From assembly GCA_021399435.1 (NCBI GenBank), contig JAJTUP010000029.1:434001-498000 (forward strand): a stretch of 64,000 nucleotides of DNA. Reading direction: 5' to 3'. This document shows positions 10,803 through 21,262 of this stretch, one piece after another. The DNA comes from Diaporthe sp. PMI_573. Its lineage: Eukaryota > Ascomycota > Sordariomycetes > Diaporthales > Diaporthaceae. The notes under the pieces are model-generated. The model was not told the DNA's origin. It was given only the letters and a program-made list of their open reading frames with translations, and searched no databases. The position numbers and the translations under genes were made by a program. Numbering within the stretch: position 1 is the first letter of the stretch; every line of letters starts with the position of its first letter.

Positions 10803-12184
10803 ATGTCAAACCAAGAAAGCAGATTTGCCGAACTCGGCAACATCATCCAGAACAGAACGAAAGAAATTCAACAATTCCTCTCTTCTCAGGGGTTATCTTC
10901 CCCTTCGTTGGCGGCAGATGCAGGCGCAGATCTCCCCCTTCCGCACACGCTTCAAGGATCTCGCGATGAAATCTTGCAAGCATGTACGGAACTGCAGGCT
11001 TTGGCCGAAGGTCCAAGGATGCATCTCACCAGACTCACAAGCCCTACAGTAAGCAAACCACAACAAGCTCAAGTTATCGTTGCTGACCGCTGGCAGATGA
11101 ACATCATGATGAGCATACAGGCGATATATCGCTATAAGATTGCCAGCGAGTTATCCCTGAGCGAACGGGTATCTTTCAACGAGCTTGCCAAAAGATGCAA
11201 GATTGACGAGCAGGATCTTACTCGGCTCATGCGACTGGCCATCGCAAACCACATCTTCATTGAACCGCAGAAAGGGTTCATTGAACATTCGGCAATGTCC
11301 AAACTCTTAGCGACAGATCCCTTATTGCATTCGTGGATAGGCCTGGTCTGCGAAGAGATGTGGCCACCTCAGCAGCGAGTGGTCGAGGCAATGCAGAAGT
11401 GGCCTGGCTCAGAGGAACCGCAACATACCGCATACTGCCTTGCAAACCCAGGCATGACCTCATACTTCCAAGCAATGGAATCAAGCCCCGAGAGGAATCG
11501 ACGCTTCGCCGAGGGTATGAGATACCTGCAGTCAGCACCCGCCTTCGCCATTGAGAATCTATTCAACGATCTTGGATGGGATGCGGCGCAAACGCCCAAG
11601 GTTATGGTCGACATAGGTGGTTCACTCGGCTCCATTGCTACCCAGCTTCTACGAAGATTCCCCGCGCTGAAATGCGAGGTTCAAGACTTGGCCGAGACGG
11701 TGGCAGAGGCGCAGGTCCCGGACGATCTCGAAGGCCGACTGGAATTTCGAGCGCACAATTTCTTCACGGAGCAGCCACGACGAGACGCTGATGTGTACTT
11801 CATGAGGTCAATTCTCCACGATTGGTCTGACAAGTATGCTCTCCAGATCTTGAGGGGCATTGTGCCTGCTCTGAAGGACGGAGCCACGGTCATCATCAAT
11901 GAGGTTTGCTTGCCGGAGCCAAACAGACTCCCGTTCTACCATGCACAGCTACTCCTGTAAGCAATACAGCAGCAAATAGGCCTCATATGCACCTAGCTAA
12001 CATACTCTTTAGCGGCTACGACATGGCGATGAAGATGAATTTCAACTCTAGAGAGCGCGATGCAGATGGATGGGCAGAGTTGCTGAGATCGGCTGATCCA
12101 CGACTTCAGATCAAGAGGATTGCTTGTTCCCCTGGGTCTATTCTATCTGTCATAGAGGTCTGCCTGGAGGATCTTCCAAAGTGA
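10803..12184 (+). CDS. SAM-dependent O-methyltransferase
   Basis: Two exons (10803-11956, 12013-12184) give 441 residues. A helical N-terminal dimerisation region precedes a winged-helix segment (EQDLTRLMRLAIANHIF). The SAM-binding motif VMVDIGGSLGSIA corresponds to the family DxGGGxG, with Ser in place of one Gly. ADVYFMRSILHDWSD contains the catalytic His-Asp region of plant-type/sterigmatocystin-type O-methyltransferases, and GATVIINEVCLPEP follows. The second exon restores the expected MAMKMNFNSRERDADGW end. It would methylate a hydroxyl, for instance a phenolic Tyr of a peptide, in the cytosol. It is divergently arranged with UstYa-like 2. The start at 10803 was chosen as the first ATG giving a natural N-terminus. 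Confidence 0.9.
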
Positions 12185-13128
12185 GAAGGCGGGCAGTGCT
12201 CGTACAGTGCGCAACGAATGGTCTTGGGTGGGGTCTTACCGCAAAAGTACTAGCTCTTGGATGATATTGATGAGTAAATAATCGAGAGACAGAGAAAGAA
12301 AGAGAGAGAAAAGACTGGATCCTATCCCCACATTGCTGGTGCTACCCGCTTTCTGGGATGGTCGAATGATCAAGGTGTTTTTTTTGGCCCCCAACGTTGT
12401 GTTACCCGCGGGGCACTAGGCAGCGGTATATTGGAATTCCGGTGCGCCTTGCAGGCAGCCCGGAGTGGATATCGCAGATCGTTTGCCAAGTCTGTTCATG
12501 CTTACGGTGTCACATCGGCCCGGTACCACCAACGCCTGCCAAACTCAAATGCGCGCATGTGGCACAGAGCGGTACAGAGCGGCACAGCCCTATCTTCTCG
12601 TCTGCCACAGCTATCCGATTGGATGGGAGCTAAGCGGTCAAGTCCATGCGACAAGGTGACATAGAATCTTCGCGGGCACCAACGGTCACATTGGGCATGC
12701 ATGCAACCCGGCCATCTTTCACAGCCTCGCGGCCTTCCATTTTCAGCACCAAATGACCCGCTCGCAGGTGGGGTTCCGGGCATGCTGACATGCAGACACC
12801 CGTCGACGACTACCGAGATCGAGAGCTTCACTCTCTGAGCTGTCTTAGAGTTGATTGGCTACGCAAGCGAGTACCAACTCACCGGTTGCACCAGCACCTG
12901 CAGGATGCCTGCATCATGTATTATCTTAGAGGACCATGACACGGGCTGGAGGAATCCTTCGGGGACAGTTGCTAGCGTCAACCAGAATTTCCCCTCCTTG
13001 CTGATGGTACGCCGATCAATTGTCAAGGGCACGATGAGTATGAAATTTTGGGATATGAGAGCCTCCCCCGTTCTGGTCTGCCACAATCCGGTCTGCCAAA
13101 CTCTGCGCGTCACACGAGATCATTCGCA
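12185..13128. other. Intergenic region after the methyltransferase
   Basis: No gene seen in 940 bp. A purine-rich GA tract lies at 12285-12317 and an imperfect repeat of ggcacagagcggtacagagc type at 12556-12590. Confidence 0.45.
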
Positions 13129-14499
13129 ATGGCCATATCACCCGTGGATACAGGCAGCCTTGTGGCCAACATCGTTCTTCCAATTCTTGCTACGATCGTC
13201 GTTGTTCTTCGGTTCTACACTCGTAGGACCAAGGGCCAACCTTGGAAGTGGGACGATTACACAATTTTGATTGCTCTGGTTTGTCAACCCCGCCAAGACC
13301 TGTTTCGTTTCCTCCGTTGACGATGAACAGTTTTTCTGCTTTGCACTAGCCGGCTCGGAAATTTATGCTGCCAGTACAGGACTTCTGGTTGCAGCATGGG
13401 AGGACCTCGACGCTTACGTGCGCTTCAGAAAGGTATGCGTCACCAGGAGCATTAGGGAAACGCAATACTAATCCTTGGCCAGCTGGAGTTCGCCGACATC
13501 ATTCTTTGTCATGTTGTTTACGGCATGACAAAAGTCTCGGTGGTTCTCTTCTACAAGAGGATATTCACTGTCGGCCGTACTACCATCGCAACAAACATTC
13601 TCCTTGTGCTCATCAGCCTCTATATTGTGGTGACCTTTTTTGTAAGTACAGTCCGCAAGGGGTTTATGAGTACAAGCTAATGCTTGTTGTTGAGCGTAGA
13701 CCGTCCTCTTCTGCTCTCGAAACATCTCAAGCTATTGGACCACTCCCCCCAATCTCGACGGCACGCAGTATGTCATGGTTCCCGGGACCCTCATCTTGAT
13801 ATACGCCGTTCTAGACATTCTGTTAGATCTGGCTGTTCTCGGTACACCGCTACCGGCAATTCGGAAATTGAAGCTCAGCTTCAAGAGACGAATCGGCGTT
13901 GCCGGCACCTTCCTTCTCGGAGCCTTGTATGTCTGTCCCATTTCCTCCGGCGATACGCGTTGTCTAATGAATGGCAGCTGTTTGGTCTGCTCCTGTGTGA
14001 GACTTTATTATGTGGACAGGTTACTTGACTTCCGAGTGATGACTACGGATGAACAAATTGGTGAGTGCCTATGCCTACCGCTGCAACGTGTTTACGAACA
14101 TTCGCTAAGGCATATAAACCAGAGGTCTCAGCGGACAATATCCTATGGGCACATATAGAAGCCTACGCCTCTACCCTAGCGGCTTGCCTGCCAACCCTGG
14201 CCCCCCTTGCCCAGAACATCCACATTGACGGTGTCTTTGAGAGCATACGATCGATGTTTTCCACTAGGCACTTCAAGTCAACCATCAAGTCAACCAGCCT
14301 GCTTAACGTTCGTGGCAGCGAAGAAGGCGGCAGTGCGGTACCTTCTCAGGAATCAGACAGAGCCGCGTGGCTGACGTACAATTCTGACCGTCTCCCTGCA
14401 AAAATGGCTGTCTACCAGAATAGTGTTCCTCCCTTTGAGCCCGGAAAGGAGTCTGGCGCAGTCATTGCCCACCAAGATGTCGAGATGCAGCGGTACTAG
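13129..14499 (+). CDS. SAT4/rhodopsin-like integral membrane protein 1
   Basis: Six exons (13129-13278, 13331-13432, 13483-13641, 13700-13926, 13978-14060, 14123-14499) give 365 residues. It has about seven hydrophobic spans followed by a polar C-terminal tail of roughly 130 residues. Family features are RFYTRRTKG-PWKWDDY after helix 1, LEFADIILCHVVYGMTKVSV, YKRIF, and VLDILLDLAVLGTPLPAIRKL. Members of this fungal rhodopsin-like domain family are common in mycotoxin clusters (for example SAT4), but their role is not settled: a receptor, transporter aid or membrane scaffold have been suggested. Intron 1 uses the uncommon donor GTTTGT, which is shared with the paralogue at 37 kb. It lies between two probable tailoring genes. 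Confidence 0.85.
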
Positions 14500-15144
14500 T
14501 AATTAGGCTTTCCACGGACAAATTCTGTCTGCACTGAGAAAACGTTCATCCTGTAGCACGAGGTGGATGTTGTTGGGATCAATTCTGAAGCTCACCTCCA
14601 GGATTTGGCCAGGGATCGTGTGAAGCTTCTGCAGTCTCTCACCACAGGCTTGGCAACCTTGGAACCTGCCATGTAAAATATATTCGTGCTTTGCTATAAT
14701 GTCCATCGTTCTATTGGGCTTTGAAATTGGGTCTTTCCCCAAATTTTGTGCCCGGGAAAGTCTGTCACTGCGATCTAATCGCGAGGGCTCTTTCCAGTAA
14801 GCTTTCGTAACCTGGGGAAAGAAGCTCTCTCAGAGCTGTACGACCTGCCTGCTACCGGTGACTTGTTGGGCACGGCCCATCAGATCCCCGCGTCCGAGCC
14901 CCCAACTGCTGGCCTTCTACGCATACCTCCAGTGGGAAGTTATGCACACACCCCTCTGTTCCAGGTTGGTCACCTAACCGTCAGCGCGTTTTAAGAGCAC
15001 GGCCATCCTCCAACTGCAGCGTGCACAGAGCTGCCTCTTCCACCTGGGCACCACAACCTATCGTACCCATTACTGCACTACTGCACTGCTGCACTCGTTC
15101 CCCATAGCTGTCGCCCACCTTTCTGGCCTCCTTTGCGTTTCAAG
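14500..15144. other. Intergenic region before the second P450
   Basis: No gene seen. A short imperfect repeat of actgcact occurs at 15073-15096 just before the P450 start. Confidence 0.45.
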
Positions 15145-16730
15145 ATGGGCTACAAGTTGAATTCAGCTGCTGCCCTACTACTTGTCGTCATTCTCTACTT
15201 CATTCAGCAGCGCCAACGCCGGAACACCGCCCGGCAGCAAAGGGGATGCGCTGCTCCCGTGCAGCACCAACCCGCGGAGCCCTTCTTCGGCCTGGACTTC
15301 ATAATGAAGACACATCAGGATATTCCCTCACTACACCGCTTCCATCAAGATCACGGTCATTCTTTCCAGCTGAATACTCTCATCAGTCTGCCTACCATAT
15401 ACACAGTCGCTCCCGAGAACATCAAAGTTATCCATACTGACGACGACAAGTGGGGGATTGAGCCCCAAAGATTGCCAGGGATGGAGTTTTTCTGTGGCAG
15501 GGGTTTCTTGACCATGGATGGTGACGTCTGGCAGCATGCCCGAAGGGCACTGAGGCCCTCCTTTGCCAAAAGTAACTTGCTAGACCTAAGTGTGCTTTCG
15601 CGGGAAGTAGACAAGGTCGTGGCAAATCTACCGAAGAATGGTGGTCCCGTGGATCTCCAGCCGTTGTTCTATGTCACGGTATGTTTCTCATTCTGGCCTC
15701 TCCTACTTTATTACATCCCACTGATGAGATACAGTTTCTGAACACGTCTTTGAATTTTCTCTTGGGAATTTCCCCTGACGACACAAGTAGTGAGGCTCCG
15801 TGCACCTCTGACGAGTTCGTCGATGCCTTTCACGACGCGCTCTTCCTGACCATGGTCCGGATGATTCTCGGGCCCGTTTGGAAGCTCTTGCCCCAGGGAA
15901 GGTTTCTCCGCGTCTGCAACACCGCTCATTCATTCCTGAACCATTATATCGCCCAGGCCATTGGCCAAACAGGAGGAGCATCGGACTCCGGCCTAGCTCA
16001 GAGTAAAAAGCGCAGCCTGGTGCAAGACTTGTCTCTTCAGTCCGATGATCAGGGGTTCATCAGGAGTCAGGTTCTGCAAGGCATGATGGCATCCCAGGAA
16101 ACGACATCATCCCTACTCGGAAACGCCTTCTTCCTTTTGTCCCGTCATCCATCTTATTGGGACCAAGTACGGAACGAAGTCCTCGATAAAGGCGACATGT
16201 CCGACTTTGACACGCTCCTGAATTCCAAAGTCCTGCAAAACATTCTCCTGGAAAGTAAGTATTTGCAGGTCCCTGAACTGACAGCCACTGACTAAATTTC
16301 AGCTCTCCGTCTCTACCCGGTGTTCCCCCTCATGGGTCGAATCGCCCTCTGCGATACGGTCCTTCCGGTCGGCGGTAAGCCCGATCTCAATGCGCCCGTA
16401 TTTGTACCGAAGGGAACGAAGGTGGAAGTCGGACAGTATTCTCTGCATCGTGACCCGCGCGTCTTTGGAGAGGACACAGAAGCGTTCCGGCCCGAGCGTT
16501 GGGACAGTATCAATCCGAGCCAGTGGGAGTTCATGGCCTTTGGTGGGGGCAGCAGAGCATGCCTCGGGCGCCAGAAAAGCCTGGTCGAGGCCGCCTACGT
16601 TCTTGCGAGGCTGGCGCGTCATTTCCCGAGGCTGGAGAGTCGAGACGACGAGGATTGGAAGGGCGACATGAAATTGACCTGCAAGAGCGCCAATGGATGT
16701 AAGGTTGCGCTGTATGAAGCTAGCAGCTAA
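15145..16730 (+). CDS. Cytochrome P450 (CYP52/CYP63-like class)
   Basis: Three exons (15145-15678, 15735-16254, 16303-16730) give 493 residues. The N-terminus has a short anchor (AAALLLVVILYFI). GVDLQ-type motifs, DGDVWQHARRALRPSF near residue 135, the I-helix MMASQETTSS, the K-helix ETLR followed by LYPVFP, FRPERW and the haem loop FGGGSRACLG follow in family order. The layout, including the WQHHR-like block and MGR after LYP, resembles alkane/fatty-acid omega-hydroxylase families. The I-helix has QETT in place of the usual G-x-D-T-T, with Gln and Glu substitutions. It is the last gene of the candidate cluster. The substrate is unknown and cluster membership is inferred from position. Confidence 0.9.
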
Positions 16731-17150
16731 TATGAAATCATAATAGTAATCTTGCACCGAACATTGACTTCAATACCCTGGCTTTGTTTGCTCTATGTAC
16801 ATCCGATCTCATTATATGACAATCCCAAGCCACTAGAAATACTACGCCTGCTATAGTGAACTTATTATATCTACGGTGAGGTGGTTGAGCTCAGATCAAA
16901 CGACGAGATATGGCCCTAAACCTTTGATTACCCGTCGCTTAGGTGAGTAGCTGCCAGTGTTGCAACATCGAATGAGCGAGCCTAGAATCGTACCACGACG
17001 CTCACAGTCGCCCACTCACCCCTTATTTCTCCTCTACAACAGGTACGTTGACGCAAGCTGATGAAATCTGAGCTCTACGAGATCTGTGGAAGCTCTTTGC
17101 GAGAAACGATGGACACCGGCATGATAACACCGGCACACTATCCCGTACAA
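16731..17150. other. Intergenic region after the second P450
   Basis: About 420 bp, AT-rich in parts, with no gene seen. It marks the right edge of the proposed RiPP-like cluster. Confidence 0.45.
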
Positions 17151-17153
17151 GAG

Positions 17154-17334
17154 TGACTAATGGCGACAAGAACAACTTCTTCCCTAGCGAATCCGATAGC
17201 GCTCTCGATATCACCACAGCTTGTCTTACATATCTCACTCTGAACGATTTCGAGATTGAAACATCGATGGCCTTGTTCAATCAAGACAGTCGTGGCTTTT
17301 TGAATATGCACCCTCTACCAGGGGGGGATTTCTG
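17154..17334 (+). pseudogene. Relic fragment of a NACHT/ankyrin-type protein
   Basis: A short open stretch reads DITTACLTYLTLNDFE near 17206-17253, followed by FNQDSRGFLNMHP. The CLxYLxxxDFE pattern is the conserved block found between the NACHT and ankyrin-repeat regions of large fungal NLR-like proteins. Nothing else of such a protein is present on either side, so this is probably a leftover. The identification rests on one short motif. Confidence 0.4.
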
Positions 17335-17464
17335 AAAGTATAGCGGTAGTATTGCATTTGGGTGTTGAAAGGATATTGACATAGAGTCAAAGTTTTGACA
17401 TACATTTATTTTGTATGAATCATATGACGTGGACAGTAGTTGACATAGTGTCAACCCTGACATG

Positions 17465-17991
17465 GTGTGACATATTCCGCGCGTAGTTTCGGTTCCCTGG
17501 CGATTTGGTGAAGTTGAGGGTGGGCTGCGTGGATCGAATTTCAACCTGTCGTGGCCGACCCTTACCGTGAAGCATCGGGCAGTCCCCGAAACGGGATCGG
17601 GTGAAGCAGGAGGCACGGAGGTGAAGCGGACGTGCAAGGTCATCTTTGTCAACTTTATTTTCCCACCGGTCTATCACCGCATCGACATCGAGGACGAGTT
17701 CGTCATCACTAAGGACACCGGCGAGGAGGTGCGCAGGTATGTCAAAAAGGAGACAAAGAAGGCGTAAAGAAGGCGTACTCGTTCAGGGGGGTGGGCTTCG
17801 ACGAGCCGGGTGAGATCTACTGGCCCACGCATCGATATGAGCTGGAACAGTTTGTGAACCGGGTCCGCGGGCGTGAGGGTAATGGGATGTTTATCTCCCA
17901 GAAAAACAATATGGCGCAGATGAGGGCGTTGGACATGATTTATGAAAAGTCTGGCTTGGGTATGAGACCGACGAGCGAGTATAGGCCGTGA
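17465..17991 (+). pseudogene. Unrecognised ORF broken by an 11-bp tandem duplication
   Basis: An open frame from about 17465 runs through FVNFIFPPVYHRIDIEDEF and ends in a stop at 17765-17767. The same protein evidently continues in another frame from 17777 (YSFRGVGFDEPGEIYWPTHR) to the stop at 17989-17991. Exactly at the break, aaagaaggcgt is duplicated in tandem (17755-17765 and 17766-17776), adding 11 bp and causing the shift. Without that copy the frame is continuous for about 170 codons, though I find no good start codon. I do not recognise the family. It is probably a recently broken gene or an already incomplete fragment. Confidence 0.55.
17755..17776. repeat. 11-bp tandem duplication
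   Basis: Two perfect adjacent copies of aaagaaggcgt. The duplication coincides with a frameshift in the surrounding open frame. Confidence 0.95.
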
Positions 17992-18103
17992 GAGGCATGG
18001 GATGAGTATAACTACTAATTATATCGCTGTCGAATTGTATGTGCATCCGACACAAACTGACTGGCCTCCTCCCCTACTTGGAGTGGGCGTGAGAAGTTCT
18101 TTT

Positions 18104-19126
18104 CTAAAAGGAATGGAGCACCCCAACAATGGGCCCTAACTGTTGCATCACAGGACCACGTCTCAATTGCGCTTCCCATTCTTCTACTGCGGCGTTCCGC
18201 CTGTCCATATACTCTCTGATCGCTTTCAAGCCTTCTTCTTTCCTCCAGTCCTTCCCCGGCCAGCCGAACTTTGTGTATAGACGGCGAACCCATTTCAAAT
18301 CTTGATTGTCCTCCCGCAAGCCGTTCAAGTTGAACAAATGAGGAGGCCAACTGGTACTTGGATCCACCATATCCTCCATCGCCGCTGCGTCCCAGGGCGG
18401 CTCCCCCTCGTTGAATTCGGCGCAATAAGAATCTCCGCCCGGGAGGAAGACCTGCCTGAGTTCCCTGCACTGCATCATCTTCCGTGCGAAGTGTTCTCGC
18501 ACGGGTCGGGTCTTACCCGGGTAGCATTCGATGTATTCCTCATAGATCAGCCCGGTGCTCGTGTCTAGAAGGAGCTCGACGCCGTGGTGATTATGTGCCA
18601 CTGCGATGAGTACCTTGTGCCTGGTCATCGGGCCGCGGAACCTATTATACATCCTCACGCCGCACTTGAGGGTGCTACCTGTGAAGTCCTTGCATGTAGC
18701 TTCGGAGTAGTCCACCACGTTGCACTCGTAGTCGATGTTGTGGATGTTCACGTTAGATGTCTCGCAATCCTCCACGATATACGGCAGGTGCCGCAGGATC
18801 TCGACCGCGAAGTCTGACTTGCCGAACTTTGAGCAGTTCTCCAGTGTGATGTTTGGCCAGCCCCCAGCCGGCGGGTGCTTGATGCCGGACTCCGGAATGT
18901 GTAGTCTGCCGAGGAAGGCATAGTACTCGTAGAACGGTGCCACCATGTTATCTCTGATGGCGGCCTTGATCTGTCCATTGTACGCGACAAAGAGGGCGTT
19001 GAGATCCCGGCAGGTCAGAGCGAGGTCCACGGCCGCCAATGGGCTGGGGAGCGCCTCGAAGACCTTGACCTGGAGCTCAGGAGTGAGGCTCATGAGGTCG
19101 AATTCCCGCTTGTTTTGATTTCCCAT
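18104..19126 (-). CDS. F-box domain protein
   Basis: A single exon of 340 codons. Residues 9-50 (LMSLTPELQVKVFEAL, then AAVDLALTCRDLNALF) fit the F-box, which binds Skp1 in SCF ubiquitin ligases. The rest has no repeat I recognise and is typical of the large, fast-evolving fungal F-box families with 2EXR-like C-terminal regions. It would select targets for ubiquitination in the cytosol or nucleus; the target is unknown. It is intact although flanked by pseudogenes. Confidence 0.75.
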   Translation of the reverse strand: MGNQNKREFDLMSLTPELQVKVFEALPSPLAAVDLALTCRDLNALFVAYNGQIKAAIRDNMVAPFYEYYAFLGRLHIPESGIKHPPAGGWPNITLENCSKFGKSDFAVEILRHLPYIVEDCETSNVNIHNIDYECNVVDYSEATCKDFTGSTLKCGVRMYNRFRGPMTRHKVLIAVAHNHHGVELLLDTSTGLIYEEYIECYPGKTRPVREHFARKMMQCRELRQVFLPGGDSYCAEFNEGEPPWDAAAMEDMVDPSTSWPPHLFNLNGLREDNQDLKWVRRLYTKFGWPGKDWRKEEGLKAIREYMDRRNAAVEEWEAQLRRGPVMQQLGPIVGVLHSF

Positions 19127-19638
19127 ATTTCCTCTTCCTTGTGAGATTTGTTGAATGTTTGATCTGTGGTATATGGATCTAGTTGTGTCGCGTGAAGAGG
19201 GGGTTTAAGAGGTTCGACACGAGGAGACGGAAGACCACCGGAGCTGGCGCCAAGCACTCATCGGAACGCAGTGAGACAAGGATTGATTGGGATATCCCAA
19301 ATCGGGCAGGGATCTGTCTACACGGGACGCACAATATTGCTTCTTTGCCCTGTTTTGCTTCTTCGGCCTCCTCGGGCGTCAGCAGATGGCGGCACTTATC
19401 TAGGTACTTGATCTCACACCAGACACCATATCACGTGCCAATTTAGGCTAGATTGGATAAGCACACATCTAGACACACTATCTCATAGTAGCAAGCCTGT
19501 ATGAGGTTGTCCTATTGTAAACTATTGTATCAGGTCCTCGGCCTCGTAAAAGCACTTCATCTCTAGATTCTAACATGCTTGTTCCATCTATTCCACCACA
19601 ATGGTGCAAGTCGCCTGCAGTTTGTATGATGCAAGCTC
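19127..19638. other. Intergenic region between F-box gene and GH78 relic
   Basis: No gene seen. It contains the F-box promoter and the 3' flank of the GH78 pseudogene. Confidence 0.45.
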
Positions 19639-20920
19639 CTACGTGAAAGTAACCGAGTACTCTCCTCCACGAAGGATTGTCACCGTTGCAACAGACGAAC
19701 CAACAACCTCGAACTCCTGAGAACCCTCCGGTCCCGTGAGAACCAGTTTCTTGGCGCCGTTGGCTAATGGAATACTTAACTCGCCCGTGATAGAGTTGGG
19801 TGTGACGAAAGTACCCAAAAAGCCGGAAGTACTGTTAGCCCAGCTTGTGGTAAAGCTTCCAAGTCGAATTTCGTAGCCTGTCTGCACACTCTTGAGACCG
19901 CCCAATGCTGGGGCGACCTTCCAGGTCTGACCGGCTGCCGAAGTCATCGTCAGACCACCAGCATAGAATGTGAGCATTGATGTCGGGGCCGAAGACCAGC
20001 CGTGGGCGTGGCTGACACGAGGGTCGTAGTTGTAGACGGGATATAGCGTAGTGCCGTCTGTGGCAAACCCTTCGATAAAAGTGCTGTTTGTCTTGTGCGG
20101 GTCGTCCTGCATGTAGTCTGCCCACATGAATTCCATGGGGTCCACAGCGTAGCCTGCATGCCCGGCCGTGTAATGCGCCTGGAGCTCGAACCCGATTTGA
20201 TTCGTGTAAGCACCCGCATACCACACTCAATTCAGCTTGTCACTGTCGCTATGAAAATAGCCAGTGTAGGCTGCTGGATCTTCCATCAGTATACCGTCAC
20301 ATTTGAGAGGTCAATAGTCCCCGTCGTATTGTTATCAGAAAGCTCCTCGTTGGAAATCGTGGCTGGCCTCGTAGTGGCCTGGTGTTGAGTCGTTGAACTA
20401 CTGAGGCAGATGGAAAACCCCGTCGGTCACGGCATCGCAGTACTGAGCGCTGATGTACATTGAGGACTTGCTACATGTAAAGCTAATTGAGTCGCTCGAC
20501 CTCGAAATGGCATCGACGTTGAGAGCAACCCTACCAGCGACGTTTTTACCGAAGTCTAGAGTGACGTAAAAACATTTTCTGCAAATGAAGTTGACTGGTT
20601 GCTCTGGGGTTCAGAGGCACTGGTGGCAACGAGAGCAGCGGCATTCCCAACGTTATCGCCGGCCTGGTAGATCGACACTGGACTGATGACTTGAGGTAGG
20701 GGCCAGTACATATTCATGGAATAGGACTTTTGCGAGAAAGATCGATCGAGGGTAAGAGCCTGGCAGTGTAGATACCGTCCTCGTGGACGTGGGCACTCTC
20801 AGCTGGGCTGAGTGATACTGCTGGGGGACGACCCACAAGGGCGTCAAAGTCGTATCCTGCACCTCCACGTGGTGACGCCTGGATAGTACCAGAGCAGAAA
20901 CGCATTTTCAATCTTGTCAT
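19639..20920 (-). pseudogene. GH78 alpha-L-rhamnosidase pseudogene with internal deletion
   Basis: Pieces of a fungal GH78 enzyme occur in order on the minus strand but in several frames. The N-terminal part (GRPPAVSLSP, EDGIYTARLLPS) lies at 20790-20860, the beta-sandwich piece DFGKNVAGRVALNVDAIS at about 20507-20560, YISAQYCDAVTDGVF at 20415-20460, and VWYAGAYTNQI near 20200-20226. From there the sequence jumps straight to FELQAHYTAG and the C-terminal VSHAHGWSSAPTSMLTFYAG. The catalytic alpha-toroid, normally some 300 residues, is missing. In-frame stops occur after LPQ (TAG, about 20398) and before VWYAGAY (TGA, about 20227), with further frameshifts near 20290 and 20335. The 196-codon 3' part is still open. 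It is non-functional as a rhamnosidase. Confidence 0.8.
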
Positions 20921-21262
20921 TTTTGTATCCTTTTATCCAGTGTCTTCTTCGTGACGACGCCACCAGCCTCATATACTTCGAAATAGTCTTGAAGCTTTCT
21001 CATGATCGTGGGAGGGGCAAGCTGCAGCAGGTGGGAAGCGGCCGTACTAGTTGGAAGCGCCATCTGTGAGTCCTTAGACCATCAGACTTGGGGTTCCCTA
21101 CGTGTCATAAAAAGCCTCTTCAGGGCTCCTTCTGCATCTATATTCTAGCTATAGGTCAAGTCAACTTCGAATACAAACATCGCACATCTTACTCCATCGT
21201 TCCAAGCCACAGTAGAGTATTCTGCCCACAAAAAGTACAGACAAGTGACTTGGTAAACATAC
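20921..21262. other. Spacer between GH78 relic and NRPS-like gene
   Basis: About 340 bp with no gene seen. Confidence 0.45.
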
